A DNA stretch of 16,130 nt from JBBQYA01 sp038209155 (GCA_038209155.1 JBBQYA010000068.1:1-16130); one strand, 5' to 3'; counted from the first letter of the stretch, positions 1 to 7,666 are shown. Notes: a model not told the origin generated them from the sequence alone. A program made the numbers and translations.

Positions 1-2
1 AG

Positions 3-176
3 AAAAAAGAAACTGAATATATTTTGATTGGTACTTTAATTAGTTTTATATCAGTTATACATACTGGTGCTTATTATGAAATGGTTGGAATAAAAAAAAG
101 TCGTATTAAACGACTTTTTTTATGGTTTTTTTCATTGCTACTTTGGACTTATCGTTTACTTGCTCCTTGGTATTAG
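3..176 (+). CDS. possible 3' end of an unidentified membrane protein gene (partial)
   Basis: This frame is open from the window edge to a TAG at 174-176; the other two plus frames close early. Codons from about 12 to 92 show the purine-first bias of coding DNA and translate to a hydrophobic stretch (YILIGTLISFISVIHTGAYY) followed by a basic patch (KKSRIKR) and a second hydrophobic stretch. I do not recognise the family; the C-terminal end of a small membrane protein is a guess. Against it: the reading frame runs through the terminator hairpin at 93-121 and overlaps the end of the DUF5606 gene by about 70 bases on the opposite strand, so the second hydrophobic stretch may be an antisense artefact. 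Confidence 0.3.
   Translation, partial: KKETEYILIGTLISFISVIHTGAYYEMVGIKKSRIKRLFLWFFSLLLWTYRLLAPWY
93..121 (-). terminator. intrinsic terminator of the ppi-DUF5606 unit, possibly bidirectional
   Basis: A perfect 12-bp inverted repeat (93-104 against 110-121) with G+C pairs GTCG/CGAC at the tip, a 5-base loop (105-109), and A/T runs on both arms. Either strand therefore transcribes a hairpin followed by a U run. On the minus strand it lies across the end of the DUF5606 gene and the TAA stop (108-106) is inside the loop. On the plus strand it could also stop transcription of the gene entering from the left edge. Confidence 0.75.
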
Positions 177-639
177 TAGCATTTTTATTATAAGTGGGCT
201 TGGTAGTCACTGGTTCAGATAGTTCAGATCCTGCGTTTTCTAATTCAACGTCTTCTTCTGTAAATAATGGCATTACAGAAAGTATAGTATACCAAGAAAT
301 TATCTTCTTTATGTCTGAACCATAAACCCGCTCTGCATCATGTTCTGGGGCTACTTCTCCAAAATATTTTTTCAAAACAGCAGGTTCTGCTTTTACATCA
401 GGTATTGGATGGCTGGTTTTTTTACTATCCATACTTTCAAATATAGATTTCAAGGTAAGATCCTCTAAATCGCCAAAAATAGTTATGTCGTTTAATGTAG
501 CTAGTTTTTGCGTGCTTCCAGTTATAATTTTTGTTTTCAGTTCATCTAAAGATTCTAGAATAAATCCAGATTTGTTTTTCCCAATTACTTTAAACAATCC
601 ACTTTTACCGGTTACCGAAACTATTGCTTGTAAATTCAT
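106..639 (-). CDS. DUF5606 family protein
   Basis: A 177-residue protein of a Bacteroidota-restricted family with no established function. The family features I recognise are the N-terminus with 'VSVTGKSGLFKVI' and 'GFILESLD' (about residues 7-32), an 'ITIFGDLEDLTLKSIF' segment (about 52-67), and the core 'AEPAVLKKYF...YGSDIKKIISWY' (about 84-117). The last 50 or so residues are low-complexity and charged, ending in a lysine-rich tail, as is usual for the family. There is no signal peptide or membrane segment, so it should be cytoplasmic. It begins 9 bases after the cyclophilin stop codon and is probably cotranscribed with it; its stop codon sits in the terminator loop. The family assignment is from recognised sequence; any role would be a guess. 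Confidence 0.9.
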   Translation of the reverse strand: MNLQAIVSVTGKSGLFKVIGKNKSGFILESLDELKTKIITGSTQKLATLNDITIFGDLEDLTLKSIFESMDSKKTSHPIPDVKAEPAVLKKYFGEVAPEHDAERVYGSDIKKIISWYTILSVMPLFTEEDVELENAGSELSEPVTTKPTYNKNATNTKEQVNDKSKVAMKKTIKKVV

Positions 640-648
640 AATTTGTGT

Positions 649-1089
649 TTAATTTTCTTCTATCACTTCTACACTTACCATTTTATCACCTTGGCGAATA
701 TCATCAATTACAGATAAACCATCAGTAACTTTTCCGAACACAGTGTGATTTCTGTCTAAATGTGCGGTATTTTGTCGGCTATGGCAAACAAAAAATTGCG
801 AACCACCTGTGTTTCTTCCAGCATGTGCCATAGAAAGTACACCTCTATCGTGATATTGGTTGTCGCCAGTTAATTCACAATCTATTTGATAACCTGGACC
901 ACCAGCTCCAGTACCAGTAGGATCACCTCCTTGAATAACAAAATCAGGTATCACTCTATGAAAAGTTACACCATTATAATAGCCTGATTTGGCTAACTTT
1001 AAGAAATTAGCGACAGTATTTGGAGCATCTTTATCAAAGAACTCTACCGTCATATCTCCTTTTTCTGTTTTAATTATTGCTTTACTCAT
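649..1089 (-). CDS. cyclophilin-type peptidyl-prolyl cis-trans isomerase
   Basis: A 146-residue single-domain cyclophilin, predicted to catalyse cis-trans isomerisation of Xaa-Pro bonds in the cytoplasm (no signal peptide). Visible family motifs are FHRVIPDF (43-50, with the catalytic Arg45), QGGDP (53-57), GSQFF (96-100) and LDRNHTVFGKV (111-121). The position equivalent to cyclosporin-binding Trp121 of human cyclophilin A is His110, so weak cyclosporin binding is expected, as for many bacterial cyclophilins. The start is placed at the ATG at 1089 (MSKAIIKTEKG): the open frame extends upstream to 1149, but the extra 20 residues are not cyclophilin-like and contain the likely promoter. It is the first gene of a unit with DUF5606, 9 bases downstream. 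Confidence 0.95.
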   Translation of the reverse strand: MSKAIIKTEKGDMTVEFFDKDAPNTVANFLKLAKSGYYNGVTFHRVIPDFVIQGGDPTGTGAGGPGYQIDCELTGDNQYHDRGVLSMAHAGRNTGGSQFFVCHSRQNTAHLDRNHTVFGKVTDGLSVIDDIRQGDKMVSVEVIEEN

Positions 1090-1109
1090 GAAATTTATGG
1101 TTAAAAATT

Positions 1110-1117
1110 CAAAAGTA
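1110..1117 (-). promoter_or_regulatory. candidate -7 promoter element of the cyclophilin gene
   Basis: On the minus strand this reads TACTTTTG, matching the Bacteroidota -7 consensus TAnnTTTG, about 20 bases before the ATG at 1089. No convincing TTG at -33 is seen at the usual spacing, so the call rests on the -7 element and its position. Confidence 0.4.
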
Positions 1118-1222
1118 AAAAAATATTCGTGTATAAAGATGAAATGCAATCAAACCCTTTTAAAAACTGAACTATTCGACAGAGAATTAATGGACTAATT
1201 ATTTAAATCAAATAATAGAATT

Positions 1223-1230
1223 TACCTTTA
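1223..1230 (+). promoter_or_regulatory. weak candidate -7 element for the gene at 1300
   Basis: TACCTTTA matches TAnnTTTG at seven of eight positions, lying about 70 bases before the ATG. There is no TTG at the expected upstream distance. It is the best match in this divergent 210-base intergenic region but is weak. Confidence 0.25.
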
Positions 1231-1299
1231 CACGTATTAAACAAAATGATTTCTGATTGGGATTATTTTTTATTTTACTTAAGCTTACAATAAATTCAT

Positions 1300-2559
1300 A
1301 TGTTAAAGTCAATTATTCTGTTTTTTTCTTTCGGTTGCTTTTCTTTATTAGCTCATTCGTCATCCATACTGATTCCAATGGACAATACGCAGAAGAATCA
1401 TCTGAAAGCTTACGGTATTACTTTTTGGATTTTGCAAAACCAAGTAGAAGCAAAATGGCTTCTTAACTATCGAGGAGGAAGCTTTTTATTTCAATTTGCT
1501 AGTTCAATAGAGAATGAGTGCAACATAAGAGGTGTGAGTTATGAAGTAGTTCCCGATGTGCAAGTAAATGCAATTTTGACACAAATAGCTGGAGAAGATG
1601 TAAATATGGATGTGGTGAAATTGGAGCAGGTTCCAAAAATTGCCGTTTATTCTCCAAAAAACAAATTGCCTTGGGATGATGCTGTGACTTTGGTTTTAAA
1701 ATATGCTGAAATTCCATATGAGGTAGTTTACGATGAAGAGGTAATACAAGGAAAACTGCCATTATATGATTGGTTGCACATGCACCACGAAGATTTTACT
1801 GGGCAGTATGGTCGTTTTTATGCAGCATATAAAGCAGCCTCTTGGTATCAAGAAGATGTGCGATTGAATGAGGCTACTGCTCGTAGATTAGGATTTCAGA
1901 AAGTTTCTCAGCTTAAGTTGGCAGTTGCCAAAAAGATTAAAGATTTTACCGCAGGTGGAGGATTTTTATTTGCTATGTGCAGTGGTACAGATAGTTATGA
2001 TATTGCTTTGGCAGCAGAAGGTTTAGATATTTGTGAAAGTATGTTTGATGGAGATCCAGCAGATCCCCAAGCTCAAGGCAAATTAGATTTTTCTAAAACC
2101 TTTGCATTTGAAAAATTTAAGTTGGATATGAATCCCTATAATTACGAATTTTCGTCAATAGATGCCACTCCCACTCGTTCTGTAAGCAAAGAATCAGATG
2201 TTTTCAGCTTGTTTGAATTTTCTGCAAAATACGATGTTGTTCCTACTATACTTACTCAGGATCATGATCGTATTATAAAGGGATTTATGGGACAAACTAC
2301 TTCTTTCAGAAAGCCAACATTGAAATCAAATGTTCTTATTTTAGGTGAAAATAAAACAATTGGAGAAGCAAAATACATTCATGGTTCGTATGGAAACGGT
2401 ACATGGACTTTCTATGGTGGGCATGATCCTGAAGATTTTCAACATATGGTGAATGATCCAATTACCGATTTAAATCTACATCCAAACTCGCCAGGTTATC
2501 GTCTTATTTTAAATAATGTTTTGTTTCCAGCAGCAAAAAAGAAAAAACAAAAAACTTGA
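1300..2559 (+). CDS. secreted GATase1-like protein (family often labelled 'asparagine synthetase B')
   Basis: A 419-residue protein with an N-terminal signal peptide (hydrophobic core about residues 3-18, likely cleavage near the HSSS at 19-22), so periplasmic or secreted. I recognise it as the conserved Bacteroidota family commonly given the database name 'asparagine synthetase B' (SSILIPMDNTQKNHLKAYG, LNYRGGSF). It has neither the N-terminal Cys-Ntn glutaminase nor the PP-loop synthetase domain of true AsnB, so that name is not supported. From about residue 112 it resembles the class I glutamine amidotransferase/ThuA-like fold: a strand KIAVYSP, the segment YDWLHMHHEDFTGQYG (156-171), a nucleophile-elbow-like GGGFLFAMCSGTDSYD (219-234, Cys227), and GNGTWTFYGGHDPED (365-379, His375). 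The fold is my inference and the substrate is unknown. A short K-rich tail ends the protein one base before the convergent porin gene. Confidence 0.8.
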   Translation: MLKSIILFFSFGCFSLLAHSSSILIPMDNTQKNHLKAYGITFWILQNQVEAKWLLNYRGGSFLFQFASSIENECNIRGVSYEVVPDVQVNAILTQIAGEDVNMDVVKLEQVPKIAVYSPKNKLPWDDAVTLVLKYAEIPYEVVYDEEVIQGKLPLYDWLHMHHEDFTGQYGRFYAAYKAASWYQEDVRLNEATARRLGFQKVSQLKLAVAKKIKDFTAGGGFLFAMCSGTDSYDIALAAEGLDICESMFDGDPADPQAQGKLDFSKTFAFEKFKLDMNPYNYEFSSIDATPTRSVSKESDVFSLFEFSAKYDVVPTILTQDHDRIIKGFMGQTTSFRKPTLKSNVLILGENKTIGEAKYIHGSYGNGTWTFYGGHDPEDFQHMVNDPITDLNLHPNSPGYRLILNNVLFPAAKKKKQKT

Positions 2560-2560
2560 T

Positions 2561-4408
2561 TTAATCAAAAAATTTCCAGTCAATTCCCAAAACAAAAGTT
2601 CTTGGAGCCATTGGATATCCATCAGTCGTTATATAGGAAGGTCTAATCCAACCTTCATTTAAGTGATCAAATTTTACGATAAATCGAGTTCTTTTTAATT
2701 TTGCAACCAAAAATAAATCTATTTGAGCATAAGCTTCTGCAAGGGTATTATCTGAGGTAATAAATTGATTGACACTAGCTTGGTAACTGTAAGGTCGAAA
2801 ACTAGAAAAATAACTGAGATCAAACCCAACCTGAAATTCTACTGCCTTTTTAAATACTTTATTAGAATAATATAAACTATGAATACCACTAAATTCTGGT
2901 GAGCGAAGAATTTTTGTATTCGCTATCTTTTGATAATTTATATTGTTTTGAGAAACAAATTTACCAAACCGAATTTGCTTATTTAGCTCTATTCCAACAA
3001 TTTCTATAGATTTAAAAAACTGTTTAGGAATTACAACAGAGGAATCTGCACCAGCGAAATATAAAACATTATTGATTGTATTAATACTTAATTTAACTTG
3101 ATCTATAAGTTGATAAAAGTTTATACTGCCAAAGAAACTTTGATTTGTTTGATTTTTAAAGTCATTTTCCCATCTACTGGAATTAGCATTAAATGAATTA
3201 AAAATAAAAGCTGGGCTTTTAGAACTAGAAAGAAAGCCAAATTCTGCAATTTTTTTTCCGATACTATCATTAAGTTCGAATCCTCCTTCTACAGAATAAT
3301 CTCCACTATTATAGCCACTTAAAATTTGGTATGCATCTCCTTTTACTTTTATATAGTTAGAAATTGGAAGATTTAGCTGAGTTCTAAAACCATTATTCAA
3401 AAAATTATTAATTTTGGTGTCTTGTTTAATAAAAACACCTTGCTGAAAAGTAGAAAAAGAAAAACCTAAATAATTTATTCCAAATTCATGATTCAAAGAG
3501 CTTATAAAAGTGCTATCGTTTGTAATACTTGAGTTTAAAAATTGAAATTTATAATTTTCATTTATATTATTTTCGTCTTTAAATTCATATTTATTTTCAG
3601 AATAATTCGCATTTTGAAAGACAGACACGCTTTTTTTTGTTTTGCTAGAGTCAATCTTTAAATCATTCACAAATGAATATTTATGTTGTAAAGAAAACAA
3701 AAGCCCTCTTTGTATATTTGTAGCAGTAGAAAGTTTGACTGGTTCAAATTCTGTTGAAACACTACTTCCTGTGTTAATTATATTATTATTGACAATGCCC
3801 CCATTTTCTTGTGCATCAATTTTATTTACTATGATTGTTGCAAAACTTCTATACTTACTATTTTTAGACAAAAAGGTAGTAAAAAATCTAAAATTAGTAT
3901 GATTAGTTTTTTGTCTTTGATAATAATTTGTTGAACCATTTCTTTTAAAATCAAATCCAACATTAAATCTAGGATTTATATTTTCTGAAAAAGTAGCCTC
4001 TAAAGATTGTTGTTTTAATCTGCCATTAATAAAAGTTAAAGAAGTATAGGGAGATCTGGCATCAAAGAATTTAGTATTCTCTATAGTATATAAATGATCG
4101 TCGAAAGAATGAAACCCATAGTCGAAGCCTATTGTAGAATCTGATTCGAAAAGATGATTTCTAGATGCTAATCCATAACCGCCTAGGTTAGCTCTATTTC
4201 CAATACCGTTTTTCAAAGATTGATTGAAACGCTGATAATTAAGCAACTGAGTATCTGCTGAAAAAAATAGTGTACTATCTTTTAGTAATGAATTGGAGTA
4301 GAAATACCGAACACCAGAAGCATTATAAACTGATGTACTATCTGCTTTTGTTGAATTTGCAAAAGAAAGTAAAACTAATAAAACTAAAATGAAATAGATT
4401 TTGATCAT
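2561..4408 (-). CDS. putative porin (Porin_10-like outer-membrane beta-barrel)
   Basis: A 615-residue protein with a signal peptide (hydrophobic residues about 3-17, cleavage near 20-22) and alternating polar/aromatic strands throughout, as in an outer-membrane beta-barrel. Family-typical segments are DTQLLNYQRFN (52-62), NLGGYGLASR (74-83), FFDARSPYT (114-122), an 'EATFSENINPRFNVGFDF' stretch (about 137-154) and YYQRQ (162-166); the C-terminus ends in a strand FVLGIDWKFFD. The name 'putative porin' is the family label; transport and substrate are undemonstrated. Its ATG overlaps the stop of the upstream T9SS-exported protein by one base (TAATG), suggesting translational coupling, and it is the last gene of the lpxK operon. 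Only a weak A/T-rich hairpin overlaps its stop. Confidence 0.85.
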   Translation of the reverse strand: MIKIYFILVLLVLLSFANSTKADSTSVYNASGVRYFYSNSLLKDSTLFFSADTQLLNYQRFNQSLKNGIGNRANLGGYGLASRNHLFESDSTIGFDYGFHSFDDHLYTIENTKFFDARSPYTSLTFINGRLKQQSLEATFSENINPRFNVGFDFKRNGSTNYYQRQKTNHTNFRFFTTFLSKNSKYRSFATIIVNKIDAQENGGIVNNNIINTGSSVSTEFEPVKLSTATNIQRGLLFSLQHKYSFVNDLKIDSSKTKKSVSVFQNANYSENKYEFKDENNINENYKFQFLNSSITNDSTFISSLNHEFGINYLGFSFSTFQQGVFIKQDTKINNFLNNGFRTQLNLPISNYIKVKGDAYQILSGYNSGDYSVEGGFELNDSIGKKIAEFGFLSSSKSPAFIFNSFNANSSRWENDFKNQTNQSFFGSINFYQLIDQVKLSINTINNVLYFAGADSSVVIPKQFFKSIEIVGIELNKQIRFGKFVSQNNINYQKIANTKILRSPEFSGIHSLYYSNKVFKKAVEFQVGFDLSYFSSFRPYSYQASVNQFITSDNTLAEAYAQIDLFLVAKLKRTRFIVKFDHLNEGWIRPSYITTDGYPMAPRTFVLGIDWKFFD

Positions 4409-5790
4409 TAATTTTTAAGCAGTTTGCGAGTAGACACACCCGCTTCTGATTCTACTTTTACTAAATAAATTCCTTTACTTAAATTTTCATTTAGAAATAA
4501 AATATTTTTCTCTCCTTTTAAAATATTCAAAAAAAATTGCTCAGCAATTACTTTTCCTTGGCTGTCCAATAATGTTGCTTTCAACTTCCCTAAATTATTT
4601 TCAGATTGTATAAAAATTTTATCTTCAAAAGGACTTGGGTAAATTTCTAAATCTACATTTGAATTTACTTGAGCAAACCCAGTTCCAGGCACTTTAGTTC
4701 CATCCAAAATAACTAATCCATATTTACGGTCACTCGCAATAATTTTACCTGAACTAAAGAAAGGGTATACTCCCCAACATCCATAATAAAAATCACCATC
4801 CCCATCTGGATAAGTGTCATATCCAGCTACTCTGACTACATTTAATGGATCTGAAACATCAAAAACTTGAACACCATCTTGGTAGTAAGATATATACGCT
4901 AATTTACCTTTTACATGAGGATTGTGCGGTGTAGAATTTAAATTTGGAGTTCTGAAACTACTTAAATAAGTTATGTTATTTAAATTAGAAACATCGATTA
5001 TTTTCATAGGTAATTTAGTAGGAACTTCGTCTGCCATAACTAAATTTTTACTATCTTCTGTCAACCAACCACTATGGCAATAACCAGCAAAAGGATAATT
5101 AGCAAATTCTCCAATTATATCTATTTGGAGTGGATTAGAAACATCATAAATAACTAATCCAGAAAAACCTGAAAAAGCATAAAGAGTATCATTTCTTAAA
5201 AAACCATCATGAATATAATTTGCATTTGGATTGGTGTAATTAGCTAGTAAAGTTGGATTAACTGGATTTACTGTTAGGTCTAGAATAGTGATAGTTGGCG
5301 CAGAATTATTATTAATTGTTCCGCCAAAATTATACAGCTTTCCATTCTCAATGTATAAAGTATGACCTTTTTTTATCAATAAATTACTGTCATAAACTTT
5401 CACGACTGAATCTGGTAAATACTGTAAATCAAAAATTTGCAAAGAACCGTTTCCACCATCATTTACACCATAGGCATAATTTAAATAGGTTTTAAATTCT
5501 CTCCAATTCACATTTTGTGCAGCACCAGCAAATTTATTTACCAATCTTGGATTGTTCCCATTGGTAATATCTACAAAATAAGTAAAATTCTTACTTCCAA
5601 ATATTCCATATTCTTTTCCGTTTGGTGCTGTGTATCCCCAAACTGCATTATATTTTTCATCAATATTGGTCGGTGTAAAACTAGAATCGGAATAAGTTCC
5701 CAATTTGGTCATATTAAGATTCAAATTACTTTGAGAATAAGCTTGAATAAAATTTGCTAAAACAAATAATGCGGTAATGAATGCTTTCAT
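4408..5790 (-). CDS. choice-of-anchor B family LVIVD-repeat protein with T9SS type A sorting domain
   Basis: A 460-residue secreted protein. Residues 1-20 are a signal peptide ending YSQ. The body is a beta-propeller-like repeat domain with LVIVD-type repeats, for example LVIYDVSNP (212-220), VQVFDVSDP (307-315) and LVILDG (359-364). It also has the NYIHDGF, GYCHSGW and STPHNPHV segments (191-197, 236-242, 286-293) typical of the choice-of-anchor B family. Residues about 380-460 form a T9SS type A C-terminal sorting domain (LEIYPSPFEDKIFI ... GIYLVKVESEAGVSTRKLLKN), so it should cross the outer membrane by type IX secretion and be anchored or released. The ATG at 5790 is chosen because the longer frame to 5796 begins with TTG. 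It starts 18 bases after the phosphorylase stop and overlaps the porin start by one base. The function of the propeller is unknown. Confidence 0.9.
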   Translation of the reverse strand: MKAFITALFVLANFIQAYSQSNLNLNMTKLGTYSDSSFTPTNIDEKYNAVWGYTAPNGKEYGIFGSKNFTYFVDITNGNNPRLVNKFAGAAQNVNWREFKTYLNYAYGVNDGGNGSLQIFDLQYLPDSVVKVYDSNLLIKKGHTLYIENGKLYNFGGTINNNSAPTITILDLTVNPVNPTLLANYTNPNANYIHDGFLRNDTLYAFSGFSGLVIYDVSNPLQIDIIGEFANYPFAGYCHSGWLTEDSKNLVMADEVPTKLPMKIIDVSNLNNITYLSSFRTPNLNSTPHNPHVKGKLAYISYYQDGVQVFDVSDPLNVVRVAGYDTYPDGDGDFYYGCWGVYPFFSSGKIIASDRKYGLVILDGTKVPGTGFAQVNSNVDLEIYPSPFEDKIFIQSENNLGKLKATLLDSQGKVIAEQFFLNILKGEKNILFLNENLSKGIYLVKVESEAGVSTRKLLKN

Positions 5791-5808
5791 AAACAATTTT
5801 TTAAATTA

Positions 5809-6624
5809 TTATAAAGATAAAATTATTTCTTTGATGATGATAGTAAGCATAGGTTCAGCTTTAGTAGCTGTTTCTATTATTTCTGGTATGGAAACAGGTT
5901 TTAAATTTTCTGAAAAACCTTCGTCAGTAATTACAGAAATAGCAAAAACTGGCAAACTCATGTGGTTTGCTACTATAACCTCTGGTACTGTGGACATTCC
6001 AACTACATCGCCACCAATAATTCGCAAATACCGATATTCTGCTTTGGTTTCTAAATGTGGACCTTGCACAGCCACATAAATGCCAGAATGAGTTTTTATA
6101 TTATGTTTTTTAGCAATTTCTAATCCTCTATTTATCAATTCTTGATCGTAAGGAGCACTCATATCTGGAAATCTCGGACCTAATTCATCCTCATTTCTTC
6201 CACGCAATGGATTGTGTGGCAGCAAATTTATGTGATCGCTAATAATCATCAAATCTCCTTTTTTGAATGCAGGATTTAATGAACCACAGGCATTAGAAAG
6301 AAATAATTTTTTGATTCCAAGCATTTTTAATACCCGTATCGGAAAGGTAATTTCCTGCATATTATACCCCTCGTAATAGTGCATTCTGCCTTGCATTGCT
6401 ACTACTTTCTTACCGCCTAATTCACCGAAAATCAAACATCCTGTATGGAATTCTACCGTTGATATAGGAAAATCAGGAATGCTGGAATAATGCAATTGAT
6501 GAGAAATTTTAATTTCATTAATTAAACCTCCTAAACCAGTTCCCAAAACTATTCCGAACTCGGGTTCAAAATTGTTGGTTTTCTTTTTAATATATTCAGT
6601 TGTGTGCTGTATTTGTTGCAACAT
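5809..6624 (-). CDS. punA: purine nucleoside phosphorylase (trimeric PNP family)
   Basis: A 271-residue enzyme of the trimeric PNP family, which cleaves inosine, guanosine and their deoxy forms with phosphate to free base and (deoxy)ribose 1-phosphate in purine salvage. Conserved features are the phosphate loop GTGLGGL (28-34), QGRMHYYEGY (78-87, Arg80, His82), GPRFPDMS (149-156), the Glu of GPHLETKAEY (188-197, Glu192), GMSTVPEVIVA (209-219, Ser211) and VITDEG (231-236). Several normally invariant neighbours differ: FHTG (59-62) where homologues have GH(S/A)G, NACGSLNP (111-118) where NAAGG(L/M)NP is usual, and GPHLETKAE where GPTFETPAE is usual. The start codon lies 29 bases inside the 3' end of lpxK; no later Met fits. 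The fold and main catalytic residues are intact, so activity is likely but its specificity may differ. Confidence 0.92.
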   Translation of the reverse strand: MLQQIQHTTEYIKKKTNNFEPEFGIVLGTGLGGLINEIKISHQLHYSSIPDFPISTVEFHTGCLIFGELGGKKVVAMQGRMHYYEGYNMQEITFPIRVLKMLGIKKLFLSNACGSLNPAFKKGDLMIISDHINLLPHNPLRGRNEDELGPRFPDMSAPYDQELINRGLEIAKKHNIKTHSGIYVAVQGPHLETKAEYRYLRIIGGDVVGMSTVPEVIVANHMSLPVFAISVITDEGFSENLKPVSIPEIIETATKAEPMLTIIIKEIILSL

Positions 6625-7666
6625 ATTTTTTTAATAAAGTATCAAATTGAGTTTTGTCATGTTCGTTCATTTCTGCTTGAATGGGCAAATAATAAACTGA
6701 AAATTCTTCTAAAAATTTTTTGTATTTATCTCCTAATAAACGCATTGCATCTTTTTCGGTAGTAATTATTATTTTTTTTGTTTCCGTTTCTTTCTCAAAG
6801 CCCGCTTTTATTTTGTTCAAATTTGCCATCGAGTAATTATGATGATCTGAAAATGCAAAATGGGTAATAAGTTTTGTTTTTTCAGAAAGAAAATTATGCA
6901 ATGTTTTTGGATGTGCAATTCCGGTGAATAAAATGATCCGAGTTTTTTTGTCAATATCTGCTAAGGTGAAAACTGTTTCTGAATTTTTATGCCCAAGAAT
7001 TTTTAATTCTCCATATTTAATATAACTATAAAAAACTTTCTGATTATTTCTAATAGGCAATTTTGCTTCCACTCTACGCCTTTCCATAGGTGAAAAGAAT
7101 TTATCTGTTTTGGTTACTACAATTATATCTGCTCGATTTAAATTAGAAATTGGCTCACGCAAATTTCCAGAAGGCAAAAAATAATCTTTCTTAAAAACGC
7201 TGTTATAATCAAATAATAAAATGCTAAACCCAGGTTTTATTGCTCTATGTTGATATGCATCATCCAATATAATTACCTTTACTTGATCTTTAATTTGCTC
7301 CACTCCTTTCACTCGATTTTCTGATACAGCTACCAAAATATCTGAATGATTTAATTTGTATTGTAAAGGTTCATCACCGATTTCATCCGAACTACAATCT
7401 TTCTGCACAATCAAAAAACCAGATTTTTTTCTTCCATATCCTCGACTGAGCAATGCCAATTCATAGTCTTTTTTTAATAGCCGAATTAAATAATCTGCCA
7501 TTGGAGTTTTACCTGAACCGCCCACGGCAATGTTTCCAACAGAAATAATTGGCAAATCGAAACTTCTTGATTTTATCCAGTTTTGATCATAGCAGTAATT
7601 GCGAATGGCAATAACGAAACCATAAATCAAGGTAATAGGAAAAAGAAGTATTCGTATAAAGCTCAT
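6596..7666 (-). CDS. lpxK: tetraacyldisaccharide 4'-kinase
   Basis: A 356-residue LpxK, which phosphorylates the 4' position of tetraacyldisaccharide 1-phosphate to make lipid IVA, the sixth step of lipid A synthesis, at the inner face of the inner membrane. It has an N-terminal membrane helix (about 4-21), the P-loop VGNIAVGGSGKTP (43-55), SRGYGR (74-79), GDEP (97-100), a DDAYQHR Walker-B-like motif (135-141), GNLREP (167-172), VVTKTDK (183-189), and FTGIAHP and FSDHHNY further on. Length is normal for the family. It is the first gene of a four-gene minus-strand unit and its end overlaps the phosphorylase start by 29 bases. The ATG at 7666 is followed directly by the membrane helix, and a candidate promoter lies just upstream. 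Confidence 0.95.
   Translation of the reverse strand: MSFIRILLFPITLIYGFVIAIRNYCYDQNWIKSRSFDLPIISVGNIAVGGSGKTPMADYLIRLLKKDYELALLSRGYGRKKSGFLIVQKDCSSDEIGDEPLQYKLNHSDILVAVSENRVKGVEQIKDQVKVIILDDAYQHRAIKPGFSILLFDYNSVFKKDYFLPSGNLREPISNLNRADIIVVTKTDKFFSPMERRRVEAKLPIRNNQKVFYSYIKYGELKILGHKNSETVFTLADIDKKTRIILFTGIAHPKTLHNFLSEKTKLITHFAFSDHHNYSMANLNKIKAGFEKETETKKIIITTEKDAMRLLGDKYKKFLEEFSVYYLPIQAEMNEHDKTQFDTLLKKYVATNTAHN

Noticed and set aside
1090..1149. 20-residue N-terminal extension of the cyclophilin (start at 1149)
   Set aside because: The extension is not cyclophilin-like, and the likely -7 element TACTTTTG lies inside it; MSKAIIKTEKG at 1089 is the normal family start.
1300..2559. True asparagine synthetase
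   Set aside because: No N-terminal Cys2 glutaminase and no PP-loop (SGGxDS); a signal peptide is present instead. Only the conventional family label supports the name.
3642..3902. 86-codon plus-strand open frame inside the porin gene
   Set aside because: It is antisense to a well-supported porin sequence with no promoter and no recognisable protein features. The same applies to the open frames at 989-1198, 1257-1466, 1499-1762, 5515-5760, 5777-6079, 8888-9073, 11556-11783, 12145-12411 and 13516-13701.
2561..7666. Polysaccharide-utilisation or SusC/SusD-type locus
   Set aside because: The barrel matches the Porin_10 pattern, not a TonB-dependent receptor with a plug domain, and there is no SusD-like lipoprotein or glycoside hydrolase.
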